In this document: one piece after another, positions 8,543 to 17,469 of the stretch
Position numbering within the stretch: position 1 is the first letter of the stretch
How the letters are laid out: the number at the start of each line of letters is the position of its first letter
Assembly (NCBI RefSeq): GCF_000720115.1
Contig: NZ_JOIR01000024.1
Span: forward strand, 21,740-85,739
Reading direction: 5' to 3'
Origin: Streptomyces sp. NRRL F-2580
GTDB taxonomy: Bacteria; Actinomycetota; Actinomycetes; Streptomycetales; Streptomycetaceae
DNA length: 64,000 nucleotides
Notes under the pieces: model-generated
Databases searched by the model: none
What the model was told of the DNA's origin: nothing
Seen by the model: only the letters and a program-made list of their open reading frames with translations
Program-made: the position numbers and the translations under genes

Positions 8543-9004
8543 TTATGACTCCGCCTCGTCGGTGTCCGGGAGGACGTGCACGGCCGCCTCTTCCGCAGAC
8601 GCCGCCCCCGCGTCGATGCCGACATCACGCGCGAGGACGTTGTTCCCGTGGGGAGAGGCGGTGGCGGGGGCCAGCCGTCCGGCGCGCTCTCCGCCCGCCT
8701 GCGGGTCGACGGGCTCGCCCTCTCCGTCCGTCAGGTCCCCGATGCCGTCGCCCGTCGGGGGCGCCGCCTCTGGTTGTTCCCGGGCGAGGCGGCCGTCGAG
8801 GCTCTCACCCCTGCGCTGTCCCTCGGCCGTGGTGTCGTCCCGTTCGCTCGCGTAGGGCCGCTCGGGCGGCGAGTACCCCTGGTCGAGCTGTTCGTCCGTG
8901 TCCGGTTCCCCGAGGCTGTCGTCCATGTCGGGCTGGAGTTCGGAGGGCTCGTCCTCGGGCTGGGGCTGATAGACCTCGTCTCCACGGGCATCGCTCTCGC
9001 TCAT
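8543..9004 (-). CDS. DUF5709 family protein
   Basis: This 153-residue, strongly acidic and probably disordered protein begins MSESDARGDEVYQPQPEDEP and contains DDSLGEPDTDEQLDQGYSPP and the conserved EGQRRGESLDGRLAREQPE region. These are characteristic of the actinobacterial DUF5709 family, whose function is unknown. The C-terminus (NNVLARDVGIDAGAASAEEA) fits the family ending in acidic repeats. The start is placed at MSESD because the longer frame upstream adds an Arg/Ala-rich stretch not seen in relatives. Confidence 0.78.
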   Translation of the reverse strand: MSESDARGDEVYQPQPEDEPSELQPDMDDSLGEPDTDEQLDQGYSPPERPYASERDDTTAEGQRRGESLDGRLAREQPEAAPPTGDGIGDLTDGEGEPVDPQAGGERAGRLAPATASPHGNNVLARDVGIDAGAASAEEAAVHVLPDTDEAES

Positions 9005-9121
9005 GGCGCGTCCTCTCGTCGTCGCGGCACCTTCCGACGGAACCGCAGCTCTCCCGGCACCTCCCCGGAATCGCACGGATCACACGCTGCGCGATTCCGG
9101 GAGGTTGCCGGACGGCGGCCG

Positions 9122-9742
9122 TCAGGACCGCGGGGAGGAGAGTTCGGCGCGGACCAGGGCGGCCGCCAGCCTGGGCAGGTCCTCGCTGCTCACGAGACGC
9201 CCCAGGCCCTCGGGGGTCCGTGGGAGCCCGAGGGCGGCAGCGGCGCGGAGGGCCCTGCGGTCGAAGGCGGGGCGCAGCTCGGGCCACACTTCCTGGGACT
9301 CGCGGCAGAAGATGTCGGCGCCCACGGGTCCGATCCGCGGAACCTCCCGGAGCAGTTCGCGGATGCGGTCGGGGTCTTCGTGGGCCGCGCTGCGCAGTTT
9401 GCGCAGGTCTCCGCCGTACCGGTCGAGGACGAGCTCGGCGCTCTCTCCCAGTGCCGTCGCCGTGCCTTCGTCGTAGCGGCGGTAGTGAGCGCGGCCCAGC
9501 GCGTCCACCCGGTCCTGCCAGGAGGACGCCGCCATCGCCCGGGGCGTGCGCCACCCCGCGGCGTACACCTCGCGGGCAGCGGCCACAGCGATGTCGGCCT
9601 TGATCCGGACCGAGAACAGCAGGCACAGCGTCAGCAGTTGGTACAGCGGCATGGGCGTGTTCGCCATGCGGATGCCCGCCTCCTCGGCATGGGTCCGCCC
9701 GTGCTGTGACAGCAGCTCCTCGACGGTGGCGCGCTGCGTCAT
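9122..9742 (-). CDS. Endonuclease III-like HhH-GPD protein
   Basis: This 206-residue, all-helical protein has the HhH-GPD fold of DNA glycosylases. The hairpin is VPRIGPVGADIF, and the segment PLYQLLTLCLLFSVRIKADI corresponds to the N-terminal helices of Nth. At the position of the catalytic lysine of Nth (LPGVGRKTA) it has valine. The C-terminal four-cysteine iron-sulfur loop is missing, so classical glycosylase/AP-lyase activity is doubtful. Similar short proteins are widespread in actinobacteria. A DNA-binding or repair role is an inference. Confidence 0.7.
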   Translation of the reverse strand: MTQRATVEELLSQHGRTHAEEAGIRMANTPMPLYQLLTLCLLFSVRIKADIAVAAAREVYAAGWRTPRAMAASSWQDRVDALGRAHYRRYDEGTATALGESAELVLDRYGGDLRKLRSAAHEDPDRIRELLREVPRIGPVGADIFCRESQEVWPELRPAFDRRALRAAAALGLPRTPEGLGRLVSSEDLPRLAAALVRAELSSPRS

Positions 9743-10964
9743 GACGGACCTCGCAGTCGTTCCGGCCGGTGACGGCTCCGGGCAGTGTCGGCGGTGTCCC
9801 GCCCGTTCATCCGTGGCGCCTCTTTGGGGGCCGCTGCCCGTTTCCCGATGGGCGAAACGCACCGCGGCGGTCGGCCGCGCGGTGGCACTGCAGGCGAACG
9901 GCAAGCGGACACCGGTGCCCATGTGCAGGGCGCCCAGCCGTGTGCCGAGCCTGTGAACGGGAAGACGCCGGTACGGGCTCGCGGACGAACCCGGGAAAGG
10001 AGCGGCGTCGTGGAACGCCACTTGGGCGCGGAGAGGACCGAGCCCGGGAGCGGTGTCGTCAGTGCCCTGAGCGGAGCACGCAGCACGGTGGCACACACCC
10101 GCATCCGGGTCCGACCGCCGCTCGGCCTGTCCACCACGACCGATGGGAGATGTGCCCATGAAACGCATCGCTTCGGATCCCCGCCACCTGCTGGGCGTCT
10201 CCCTCCCAGCCTGGACGCCGAGTCCATGGGCAGGCTGCTGGCATGTGTCGAACGCCGGGCCGGCACATCCTGAAGACCCTGCGGCCGACCGCCGTGGACC
10301 GCGCCTTGCGGAGCGGCCCCCAGCGGGCACCGGCTGCTTCCCGCCGCAGCTGCCGGCGGACGGCGAAGGCGAGGTGGGCGTAACGAAGCTCATGGTGACC
10401 GAAGCGACCGACCGCCCCACGGCACCGCTGGTCCGCTCACCGGCTGCCGTTGGCGCCTCCACCTCGAAGTGAGGAAGTCCGTCGTGCGAAACACCGGAGA
10501 TCACCGCGACGAAGCAGACCAGTGCGGCCAGGGAACACGTCCCAGGTTGCCTGACAACGGGGCGATGCTCGACGAGCACGGACGTCCACCCGGGGTCGCA
10601 TCCCGGACCGGAACGGGCTCCGCGGCGCCGCCAGCCAACCCCGATCGCGTCGAACGGGCCTTGAAAGACGAGCCCTCCGGCCATGACGAGGACGCGCCAG
10701 GCGAGCCGGGACCTGGCGGAGCGGGCGGACCGCGCGGTTCGGGTCGTAGAGCAGGCAAATCCGGTACGCCACGTTGAACCCGGCCACGCCGGCGGCAAGG
10801 CGCTGCGCCCGTAGTACTCGCCCGCAGCAGGACAAGGGCACGGCACCGAAGGCAGTCCCGTCTCGGGCATCGGCGGCGCCGGGCCGAGACCCTGACGAGC
10901 ACCTAACCGTGGATGCCTCGACGTGCCCGACCCGGACTGCGGAGCGGTCAGGCACCCGCACGCG
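9743..10964. other. 1.2-kb region without a supported gene
   Basis: Several overlapping frames exist on both strands, but their products are Arg/Pro/Gly-rich shadows. On the minus strand two different frames carry locally protein-like stretches (AGVAGFNVAYRICLLYDPNR near 10780, and LAWRVLVMAGGLVFQGPFDA near 10670). This could be a frameshifted remnant of one membrane or enzyme gene. I cannot assign it and leave the region unannotated. Confidence 0.4.
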
Positions 10965-11624
10965 TCATGGGGTCGGCGTCGCGTACGTGATGTCGTGCCC
11001 GGAGCTGGGGAGGGGCAGTTCGAACCACGTCGTCTTGCCGGTGAGCGTGGCGTCGCTTCCCCAGGCTTGGGCCAGCGCGTCGACGAGTTCGATACCGCGT
11101 CCGCTCTCGGCGTCGGCGCCTGCGGTGCGGGGGACCGGGCCGTTCGGGTCGGCGTCCTCCACCTCGCACCGCAGGAGGGCGTCGTGCACGCGCAGATGGA
11201 CGCGGATGGGGCCGTGGGCGTGGCGGAGGGCGTTCGTGATCAGTTCGCTGGCCAGGAGCTGGGTGGTGTCCGTCAACTCGTGAAGCCCCCAGGAGGACAG
11301 CCGGGTGGTGAGGGCCCGCCGGGTACGGCCGACCGACGCTGCTTCGCGAGCCACAGCCCAGGACGAGTCCCACGTGCAGGTGCGGATGGCGGAGGCACTC
11401 GGGGCGGCCAGCACTCGCGACCACAGTGCCGTCTGGCGTGCCGCCCAGGACGTGCGGGCCTGACCGTGGTCATGGCCACGGTCAGGCTGCCCGCCGCTCG
11501 GGGAATCAGGCCGCAGGGGCCTGCCCCGGTCTGCCTGAGGCCAGGCAGGGAGCGTGCCGGCTCGTGCGGCGTCGCGCGCTGTGCGGTGGCCGACCTGGAC
11601 GGCCATGCTGATCATTCCCTTCAT
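10965..11624 (-). CDS. RsbW-like ATP-binding protein (anti-sigma factor type)
   Basis: This 219-residue protein has a GHKL ATPase domain from about residue 90: N-box LLASELITNALRHA, G1-like box ESGRGIELVDALAQAW and terminal TTWFELPLP. Such single-domain Ser/Thr kinase-like proteins are abundant in Streptomyces and act as anti-sigma factors or in partner-switching systems. The N-terminal 80 residues are not conserved. ATG 11624 has GGAG upstream; ATGs at 11615 and 11606 are alternatives. The gene is divergent from the TetR gene, and its likely promoter is overlapped by two palindromes, so the neighbouring TetR protein may regulate it. Confidence 0.8.
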   Translation of the reverse strand: MKGMISMAVQVGHRTARDAARAGTLPAWPQADRGRPLRPDSPSGGQPDRGHDHGQARTSWAARQTALWSRVLAAPSASAIRTCTWDSSWAVAREAASVGRTRRALTTRLSSWGLHELTDTTQLLASELITNALRHAHGPIRVHLRVHDALLRCEVEDADPNGPVPRTAGADAESGRGIELVDALAQAWGSDATLTGKTTWFELPLPSSGHDITYATPTP

Positions 11625-11677
11625 CGGCTCCGTGAGAGCCTCTCGCCTCCTCGTGCCGGGTGTCCCGGCCGGGTTCA

Positions 11678-11693
11678 TGTAGCAGTCGCTACA
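11678..11693. promoter_or_regulatory. Palindromic operator 1 (probable TetR site)
   Basis: TGTAGCAGTCGCTACA has 6-bp perfect arms around 4 nt. It covers the expected transcription start of the minus-strand ATPase gene, just downstream of its -10 box, within the divergent region upstream of the TetR gene. Confidence 0.65.
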
Positions 11694-11699
11694 GCTATC

Positions 11700-11728
11700 A
11701 GTATACCTGTAACGGGTGCTACAGTAAA
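11700..11728 (-). promoter_or_regulatory. Promoter of the ATP-binding protein gene, overlapped by operator 2
   Basis: On the minus strand TTTACT (11723-11728) and TATACT (11700-11705) are separated by exactly 17 nt, a good vegetative-type promoter. The spacer coincides with a second palindrome, CTGTAACGGGTGCTACAG read on the plus strand (11707-11724), which shares the CTGTA/TACAG arms with operator 1. A bound regulator would block RNA polymerase. Confidence 0.6.
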
Positions 11729-11777
11729 TACCTCGCATTTTAGACATTGAAGACATTCGGGCCAGGGGGTGTGATCC

Positions 11778-12377
11778 ATGGGGCGAGCGGCTGACCTGGG
11801 GAAACGAGCCGAGCTGCTGCGCCGGGTCCGCGAATACGTGATCCACAACGGGCTGGCGGACCTCTCCCTCCGCCCCCTGGCCAAGGCGCTCGGCACGAGC
11901 GACCGCATGCTCCTCTACTACTTCGGCACCAAGGACCGGCTGGTCGCCGAGGCGCTCGCCCAGGACGAGGGACGGCCGGTCCTCCTCCTGCGCCAGGCGC
12001 TCGACACCGCGGGCGCCCCCGCGGATGCCGCGGGCATGAGGCGCGTCGTGGAGGAACTGTGGCGCCAATTCACGCCTGCCGAGCGTCGCGCCGTTCTCCC
12101 GATCACCTTCGAGGTGATGACGGCCAGCGTGCTCAACCCCAGCCGCTACGGCCCCGTCATGCGCAACCTGCTCAACGAATGGAGGGACGTGCTGACCGCC
12201 GCTTTCACCGGCCTCGGCATGCCCGAAGACAGAGCCGACGCCGAGGCCACGCTCCTGGTCGACGCCACGCTGGGACTGCTCCACGCGCCACTCGCCGACG
12301 GCGACTGGGACCGGGCCACGGCAGCCTTCCACACCCTCCTCGACCGTCTCGAGCCCGCTTGGCGAGACGCCGAATGA
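11778..12377 (+). CDS. TetR/AcrR family transcriptional regulator
   Basis: This 199-residue protein has an N-terminal helix-turn-helix at about residues 25-60 (LSLRPLAKALGTSDRMLLYY, then FGTKDRL), typical of TetR repressors. The all-helical C-terminal ligand-binding domain contains FTPAERRAVLPITFEVMTAS. An AGGGGG sequence 8 nt before the ATG serves as ribosome binding site. It is transcribed divergently from the RsbW-like ATPase gene, and tandem palindromes lie in the 153-bp gap, so it probably represses that gene and itself. The ligand is unknown. Confidence 0.9.
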   Translation: MGRAADLGKRAELLRRVREYVIHNGLADLSLRPLAKALGTSDRMLLYYFGTKDRLVAEALAQDEGRPVLLLRQALDTAGAPADAAGMRRVVEELWRQFTPAERRAVLPITFEVMTASVLNPSRYGPVMRNLLNEWRDVLTAAFTGLGMPEDRADAEATLLVDATLGLLHAPLADGDWDRATAAFHTLLDRLEPAWRDAE

Positions 12378-12500
12378 CCTCCGGGGGTTCCGGTACATCG
12401 GTGGCTGGGTGGCGACCAAGCGCCATGGGGATCCGGCGGTGGATCAGGCCGAGCGGAGTCGCTGCCGGGGTACACGGCCTGGCGCTGAGACCTCGGCTGA

Positions 12501-13298
12501 TCGGGTGGGCGACAGACTGACCGTCGTCACGGCAGCAGACCCAGTGCCCGACACGCTCAGGATCGCCCTCGTCGGCCCCAAGACCGGCCCGGTGACCGCG
12601 GTCCCGAAGCGGTCGGCTTCTTCTACGACGAGGACCACGTCGTACGGGCCGCCGCCCTGCCGGATCCGGCAGCCGGCGCCCTGTTCGGGCACGGCGCCGT
12701 ACACACCCTCGACGGCCGGGCACACCGCGTCCGCAAGGCCATGTTCCTCTCGCTCCTCAAGGACGCGGACGGGGTCGCGGCACCGGGCGCGCTCGTCCGG
12801 CGGCGTTTCCCGGACACCGTGACCAGCCGGCCGTGGGACCGCCAGGTCCTCTTCGACACCACCGCCGATTCCCTCGCGCCGGCCGCCTGCGAATGGGCGG
12901 GCCTCCCCCTGGGCGGCGCGGCGGTCGCGGACCTGTCCCGTGACTGCACGGCCATGCTCGACGGCTTCGTATCGCCCGGCCCTCGCCACGTCCGCGCCCA
13001 CCGGGCCCTGTCGCGGCAAGAGCAGGCCCTCGCGGCCCTGACAACCGATGTCCGCGCAACACGGGCCGGCACCGACGACAGCTACGCCGTCCTGGTCACC
13101 CAAGGCGGCGGCGACCCCGCCCACGGCCACCGGTGCCCGGGGGAGGGGGAGGACATCACCGTGACCGCCCTCGCGGTCCTGGCGACGGAACTGGCCCGCC
13201 TCGACTTCGACGTCCCCCAGCAGGACCGGTGGTCCATCGCCCTGTCCCGCATTCCGGCCCTGCCCCGCAGCGGCTTCGAGCTGATCCTGCGCCCGTAA
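12501..13298 (+). pseudogene. Decayed CYP152-type P450 (fatty-acid peroxygenase) remnant
   Basis: One open frame shows pieces of a CYP152 P450. An N-terminal segment contains GPEAVGFFYDEDH and GHGAVHTLDGRAHRVRKAMF, a middle segment contains ACEWAGLPLGG and MLDGFVSPGPRHVRAHRA, and the heme-ligand region is VTQGGGDPAHGHRCPGE followed by LARLDFDVPQQDRWSIALSR. A full enzyme is about 410-430 residues. Here some 150 residues covering helix I to the pre-heme region are missing between roughly 13060 and 13090, and the N-terminal 50 residues cannot be found in frame. The cysteine ligand survives, but the protein cannot fold as a P450. Confidence 0.7.
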
Positions 13299-13312
13299 GG
13301 TCCCCAGGTCCG

Positions 13313-13348
<36 letters not shown>

Positions 13349-13427
13349 CGATGTTTGCCGCGCCGCGCCAGGGGCACGCGCCGACCGGGGGGCTGTCCAT
13401 ACAAGTCACCATGGAGGTACGAGGTCC

Positions 13428-14384
13428 ATGACGTCGTTCGGCTACTTCCTGTCCTGCGAGGAATTCACCCCGGGCCAGCTGCTGGAGCAGGCACGCCGGG
13501 CCGCGGACGCCGGTTTCACCCGCCTGGCCATCTCCGACCATTTCCATCCCTGGAACGACGCGCAGGGCAACAGCCCGCTGGTCTGGTCGGTGATCGGTGC
13601 CCTGTCCCAGACCGTGGACCTGCCGGTGACCACCCTGGTCACCTGCCCCACCATGCGCGTGCACCCGGCCGTGACGGCGCAGGCCGCCGCCACGTCGAGC
13701 CGACTGCTGGACGGACGCTTCGCCCTCGGCGTGGGTACCGGCGAAGCGCTCAACGAGCACATCCTCGGCGACCGCTGGCCCTCCTTCGACGAGCGCGCCG
13801 ACATGCTGGAGGAAGCCGTCGAGGTGATGCGCAAGCTCTTCACGGGCCGCCAGATCAGCCACCGCGGCACGCACTACACGGTCGACAACGCCCGCCTCTA
13901 CACCACGCCGGCAGGCCAACTGCCCGTCCACGTATCCGGCTTCGGCCCCAAGGCCGCGGAACTCGCCGGCCGTATCGGCGACGGGTTCGTCACCATGGGA
14001 CCGGACGAGGAGGCCATCGGCCGCTTCCGGGACGCAGGCGGTGCGGGAAAGCCGGTGATCGGCGGTCTCAAAGTGTGCTGGGACACAGACCGTGACAGGG
14101 CCGTGGACACCGCGCACAGGCTGTGGCCCACGGAACACCTCCCCGGTGAGCTGGCCCAGATCCTCCCGACACCGGCCCACTTCGAGCAGGCGAGCCAACT
14201 CGTCACTCGCGAGCAGGTGTCGGAGAACGTTCCCTGCGGAGACGACGTCGAGGAGCACGTGGCCGCCGTACGCGCCTATGTGGACGCGGGCTTCGAGGAG
14301 GTGTATGTCGGGCAGATCGGCCCCGAGCAGGAGGCCTTTTTCGCCGCCTACCGCGAAAAGGTACTGCCCGCCCTCGCCGGATAA
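13428..14384 (+). CDS. F420-dependent LLM-class oxidoreductase (FGD-like, TIGR03557 type)
   Basis: This 318-residue bacterial-luciferase-fold protein has the start MTSFGYFLSCEEFTPGQLLE, the SDHFHPWNDAQG loop, the DGRFALGVGTGEALNEHILG segment and the VSGFGPKAAELAGRIGDGF motif. These match the subfamily related to F420-dependent glucose-6-phosphate dehydrogenase. It presumably transfers hydride between coenzyme F420 and an unknown substrate. GAGG-type sequences precede the ATG by about 6-12 nt. It stands alone between the P450 remnant and the convergent tartrate dehydrogenase gene. Confidence 0.88.
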   Translation: MTSFGYFLSCEEFTPGQLLEQARRAADAGFTRLAISDHFHPWNDAQGNSPLVWSVIGALSQTVDLPVTTLVTCPTMRVHPAVTAQAAATSSRLLDGRFALGVGTGEALNEHILGDRWPSFDERADMLEEAVEVMRKLFTGRQISHRGTHYTVDNARLYTTPAGQLPVHVSGFGPKAAELAGRIGDGFVTMGPDEEAIGRFRDAGGAGKPVIGGLKVCWDTDRDRAVDTAHRLWPTEHLPGELAQILPTPAHFEQASQLVTREQVSENVPCGDDVEEHVAAVRAYVDAGFEEVYVGQIGPEQEAFFAAYREKVLPALAG

Positions 14385-14735
14385 CCGGTCACGGTCCGAG
14401 TCCTTCGGGTGCTCCCCGTGGCCCCCTCCGGACGGCAACCGGGCACCGATTCGGCTGGTGAACGTGCAGGGGGACGCCCGCGCCGGAGTGAGCACGCTCC
14501 CCCGCCCAGTCCCCACTCCCCTTTCCCCTTCGTAGCGACACGCGCCTGGTACGGCACGGCCGGGCAGGCGGTGCGCGCCGGTACGAGACGGCGCCGCCCG
14601 TGTCGACGGATGGGTTCCAACGGCGACGAGCGCCCTGCTCACAGGCTGCGCCCCTGACACGGACCGCCGATGAAGGCGGAGCGCAGGTGCCCTTCGCCCT
14701 CATTCCGGTCTGCGTTGCCTGGCTTCGGTGCCGTG
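14385..14735. other. Intergenic between convergent genes
   Basis: About 350 bp with no supported gene and no obvious strong hairpin. Frames are GC-shadow sequence. Confidence 0.4.
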
Positions 14736-15791
14736 TCAGAGGTGCTGGAGGATGGCGGATGTGAACACGGCGGTGGAGGCAGATCCGCCGAGGTCACGCG
14801 TGCGCACCGGGGTGGTGGCCAGGACGCGGGCGATGGCGTCGGTGACGTCGGCCGCGGCCTCGGGGTAACCGAGGTGGTCGAGCATCATGGCGGCGGACCA
14901 GATCGCGCCGATCGGATTGGCGATGCCTCGCCCGGCGATGTCGGGGGCGGATCCGTGGACCGGTTCGAACATGGAGGGGTACTCGCCCTCCGGATTGAGG
15001 TTGGCGGACGGGGCGATGCCGATGCCACCGGCCACGGCCGCCGCCAGGTCGCTGAGGATGTCCCCGAAGAGGTTGGAGGCGACGACGACGTCGAAGCGGG
15101 CGGGTTCGAGGACGAACTTCGCGGCCAGTGCGTCGATGTGCTCCTGGTTCCAGTCGACCGTGGGGTGCTCGGCGGCGCGCTCGGCCACCAGCTCGTCCCA
15201 GAACGGCATGGTGTGCACGATGCCGTTGGACTTCGTCGCCGAGGTGAGGGGGCCGCCGCGCCGTTCGGCGAGGCCGAAGGCGAAGTCCAGGACCCTGGTC
15301 ACTCCCCTGCGCGTGAACACGGCCTGCTGCACGGCCATTTCATCGGGGCCTCCGCGGTTCATCCGGCCGCCGATCTCGCTGTACTCGCCCTCGGTGTTCT
15401 CCCGGACGACCACGAAGTCCACGGCGCCGGGCGCGGCCGCGCGCACCGGGCTGGGCAGGCCCTCGAAGACGCGGATCGGGCGGAGGTTGACGTACTGGCG
15501 GAAGGCCCTGCGGATCGGGATGAGCAGCCCCCACAGGGACACGTGGTCGGGTACTCCGGGGTGGCCGACGGCCCCGAGGAGAATCGCGTCATGACGGCGG
15601 AGCTGCTCCAGGCCGTCCTCGGGCATCATCGAGCCGAGGCGCAGGTACCGCTCGCAGGACCAGTCGAACTGCTGGTAGGTGAAGGTGATGCCGTGGCGCT
15701 TCCCTACCGTGTCGAGGACCTCCCGTGCCGCCGGGAGGACTTCGGCGCCGATGCCGTCACCGGGGATGAGGGCGATGCTGTGGTTCGTCAT
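14736..15791 (-). CDS. Tartrate/isopropylmalate-type dehydrogenase
   Basis: This 351-residue protein is a beta-decarboxylating dehydrogenase. Motifs include IALIPGDGIGAEVLP at the N-terminus, VVRENTEGEYSEIGGR (substrate and phosphate region), the catalytic region MPFWDELVAERAAEHP, and SNLFGDILSDLAAAVAGGIG with FEPVHGSAPDIAG (metal and NAD binding). Overall pattern and length fit tartrate dehydrogenase/D-malate dehydrogenase rather than LeuB. It oxidises a 2-hydroxy acid with NAD and Mn or Mg. The start MTNHS is preferred to an ATG nine bases upstream. A LysR gene 57 bp upstream on the same strand is its probable regulator. Confidence 0.88.
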   Translation of the reverse strand: MTNHSIALIPGDGIGAEVLPAAREVLDTVGKRHGITFTYQQFDWSCERYLRLGSMMPEDGLEQLRRHDAILLGAVGHPGVPDHVSLWGLLIPIRRAFRQYVNLRPIRVFEGLPSPVRAAAPGAVDFVVVRENTEGEYSEIGGRMNRGGPDEMAVQQAVFTRRGVTRVLDFAFGLAERRGGPLTSATKSNGIVHTMPFWDELVAERAAEHPTVDWNQEHIDALAAKFVLEPARFDVVVASNLFGDILSDLAAAVAGGIGIAPSANLNPEGEYPSMFEPVHGSAPDIAGRGIANPIGAIWSAAMMLDHLGYPEAAADVTDAIARVLATTPVRTRDLGGSASTAVFTSAILQHL

Positions 15792-15848
15792 GGCACGCAT
15801 TCCAGCAATCAGGCGCAGCCGGGGTCCAACACGTATCCCCGATGTCCC

Positions 15849-16742
15849 TCATAGGCTGCTCCTATGAGTCGGCGGGACGGCGATCTCCAGGAAGGCGCTG
15901 GCAGCCGGTGTCAGTTGCGCCTTGCGGCTGACCAGGATGTTGTGCTGGACGGAGACCGGTTCCAGTTCGAGAACCAGGGCTCCGGCCCGCTCGGAGAGGT
16001 CGGCCCAGGACTCCGTCACCACCGCCAGCCCCACACCCCCGAGCACCAGGGGCAGGAACACCATGCGGTGTTCGGTCTCCACCGCGATGTGGACGTCGAT
16101 GCCCTGTGCTTTCAGGTCGTCGACGTAGGCGCGGATCCCGGTCCCCCGCTGCCCGACGATCAGCCGGTGGCCTTCGAGCTGTTCGCGTTGAACGGCCTGT
16201 CCGGGCGGGAAGGGGCCGTCCATCGGGGTGACCAGGACGAGCCGGTCCTCTCCGACGTGGTGCGGGACGACGTCCCGGCTCGGCAGTGGCGAGGAGGTGG
16301 TCAGCAGTCCGAGTTCACAGCCTCCGGTGCGCACCATCTCCACCACGTCCTCACGGGTGAGTGCCACGCGCAAGCTGAGCGACACCCCCGGATGGCGCTC
16401 GGTGAAGCGCTGGACCATGGTGCTGAGGGGGTGGACCGTGGGTGAGGCCATCGCGGCGATCTCCAGGCGTCCGGCGCGTAGTTCACGGACGGCGCCGACG
16501 CTGGCCCGCGCCAGCTCCAGGGCGTGCAGGGTTTCCCGTGCCCGTGGAACCAGTGCCGTACCGGCCTCGGTGAGGACCACCCTCCTGCCGATCCGGTGGA
16601 ACAGGCCGCTGCCCAGGTCGCGTTCCAGGCCCTGGATGGCCTGCGACAGGGACGGCTGCGACACGTAGAGTGCCGCGGCCGCGCGGTTGAAGCCGCCGTG
16701 GTCCACGATGGCGAGGAAGTACGTCAGCTGCCGGAAGTCCAC
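15849..16742 (-). CDS. LysR family transcriptional regulator
   Basis: This 297-residue protein has a canonical N-terminal winged HTH (MDFRQLTYFLAIVDHGGFNR, then LYVSQPSLSQAIQGLERDLG) and a periplasmic-binding-protein-like effector domain from about residue 90. Downstream and co-directional is the tartrate dehydrogenase gene, suggesting control of a 2-hydroxy-acid catabolic step. Unlike the classic LysR layout it is not divergent from its putative target. Its upstream side abuts the metallo-beta-lactamase remnant by 3 bp. Confidence 0.92.
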   Translation of the reverse strand: MDFRQLTYFLAIVDHGGFNRAAAALYVSQPSLSQAIQGLERDLGSGLFHRIGRRVVLTEAGTALVPRARETLHALELARASVGAVRELRAGRLEIAAMASPTVHPLSTMVQRFTERHPGVSLSLRVALTREDVVEMVRTGGCELGLLTTSSPLPSRDVVPHHVGEDRLVLVTPMDGPFPPGQAVQREQLEGHRLIVGQRGTGIRAYVDDLKAQGIDVHIAVETEHRMVFLPLVLGGVGLAVVTESWADLSERAGALVLELEPVSVQHNILVSRKAQLTPAASAFLEIAVPPTHRSSL

Positions 16743-16745
16743 GGT

Positions 16746-16961
16746 TCAGCGTAGGCCGTCCGCAGCGAACCGCACGCTGCCGTCACCGCCGCGCCGGAGC
16801 AGACCGGCGGTGGGAGGGGGGAAGTGGGTGCCGATCACGAGCGTTCCCGTGTCGGCGTACCGCTCGACGAATGCCCGCCGGGTGGCAGCAGCCTGCGCCA
16901 CGTCGGCGTCGGAGGGACTGGCCACGTCCAGTTCGGATCGAATGATATTTATGTCCGCCAT
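16746..16961 (-). pseudogene. C-terminal remnant of an MBL-fold hydrolase
   Basis: A 71-codon frame carries AATRRAFVERYADTGTLVIG followed by THFPPPTAGLLRRGGD. This is the conserved C-terminal end of metallo-beta-lactamase-fold hydrolases, including the GTHF metal-ligand histidine. The HxHxDH catalytic core that should precede it is absent upstream, where the DNA becomes AT-richer. It is therefore a tail fragment, probably left by deletion. Confidence 0.6.
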
Positions 16962-17182
16962 AAATGGGCAATATTTGGTGTGGTCCGAGACCTTCGATCC
17001 GGTCTGGACCCGAAAGGGTGGCGTGAGGGGCCGACGGAACCGGGTACCGTCTTTGTCATGTTCTTCCAGAGGCCGATTTACGAGTGAGGGCGTGATGGGC
17101 CCCTGCTGGCGTCCTTCGACGTCGCCGCCCGTCCCCCACCGATGAATCCGTAGATCACTTCACATCACTACCGGGAGAACCC

Positions 17183-17398
17183 GTGACCGTGAGCAAGAAC
17201 ATCAACAACCCCGTGGGCCAGGGCGGTGGCCAGCGCAAGAGGCTGTCCCGCGCCGAACGGCAGAACAACGGCCCGCACCGCAACCTCGACCGCCGGGGTG
17301 CGGCCGACCAGAAGGCGGAGCTGGTGCGAAAGATGCGCGAGAAGGCCGGCGTAGCCGAGGGCGCCGGGCAGGCGGGCGAGGACACCGCGCAGAGCTGA
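17183..17398 (+). CDS. DUF6243-like small protein
   Basis: A 71-residue basic protein reads MTVSKNINNPVGQGGGQRKR, then LSRAERQNNGPHRNLDRRGA and ADQKAELVRKMREKAG. This is a near-invariant small protein of Streptomyces that I associate with DUF6243; its function is unknown. It is followed after 32 bp by a GC-rich stem-loop. The upstream 220 bp are AT-richer than average and must contain its promoter. Confidence 0.8.
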   Translation: MTVSKNINNPVGQGGGQRKRLSRAERQNNGPHRNLDRRGAADQKAELVRKMREKAGVAEGAGQAGEDTAQS

Positions 17399-17430
17399 CG
17401 CACCGCCGCCGCAGGGCGGCACCGCACGGC

Positions 17431-17469
17431 AGCAGGGCCCGTACCGCGACGCGCGGTCCGGGCCCTGCT
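17431..17469 (+). terminator. Stem-loop terminator of the DUF6243 gene
   Basis: Arms AGCAGGGCCCG / CGGGCCCTGCT (11 bp, perfect) with a 17-nt loop, 32 bp after the DUF6243 stop. Confidence 0.65.

Noticed and set aside
9743..10964. Several frames of 100-175 codons on both strands
   Set aside because: Composition is shadow-like and protein-like patches fall in different frames, so no single gene can be supported.
14736..15791. Assignment as LeuB (leucine biosynthesis)
   Set aside because: The sequence pattern and the adjacent LysR gene fit tartrate/malate-type dehydrogenases better, and no other leu gene is near.
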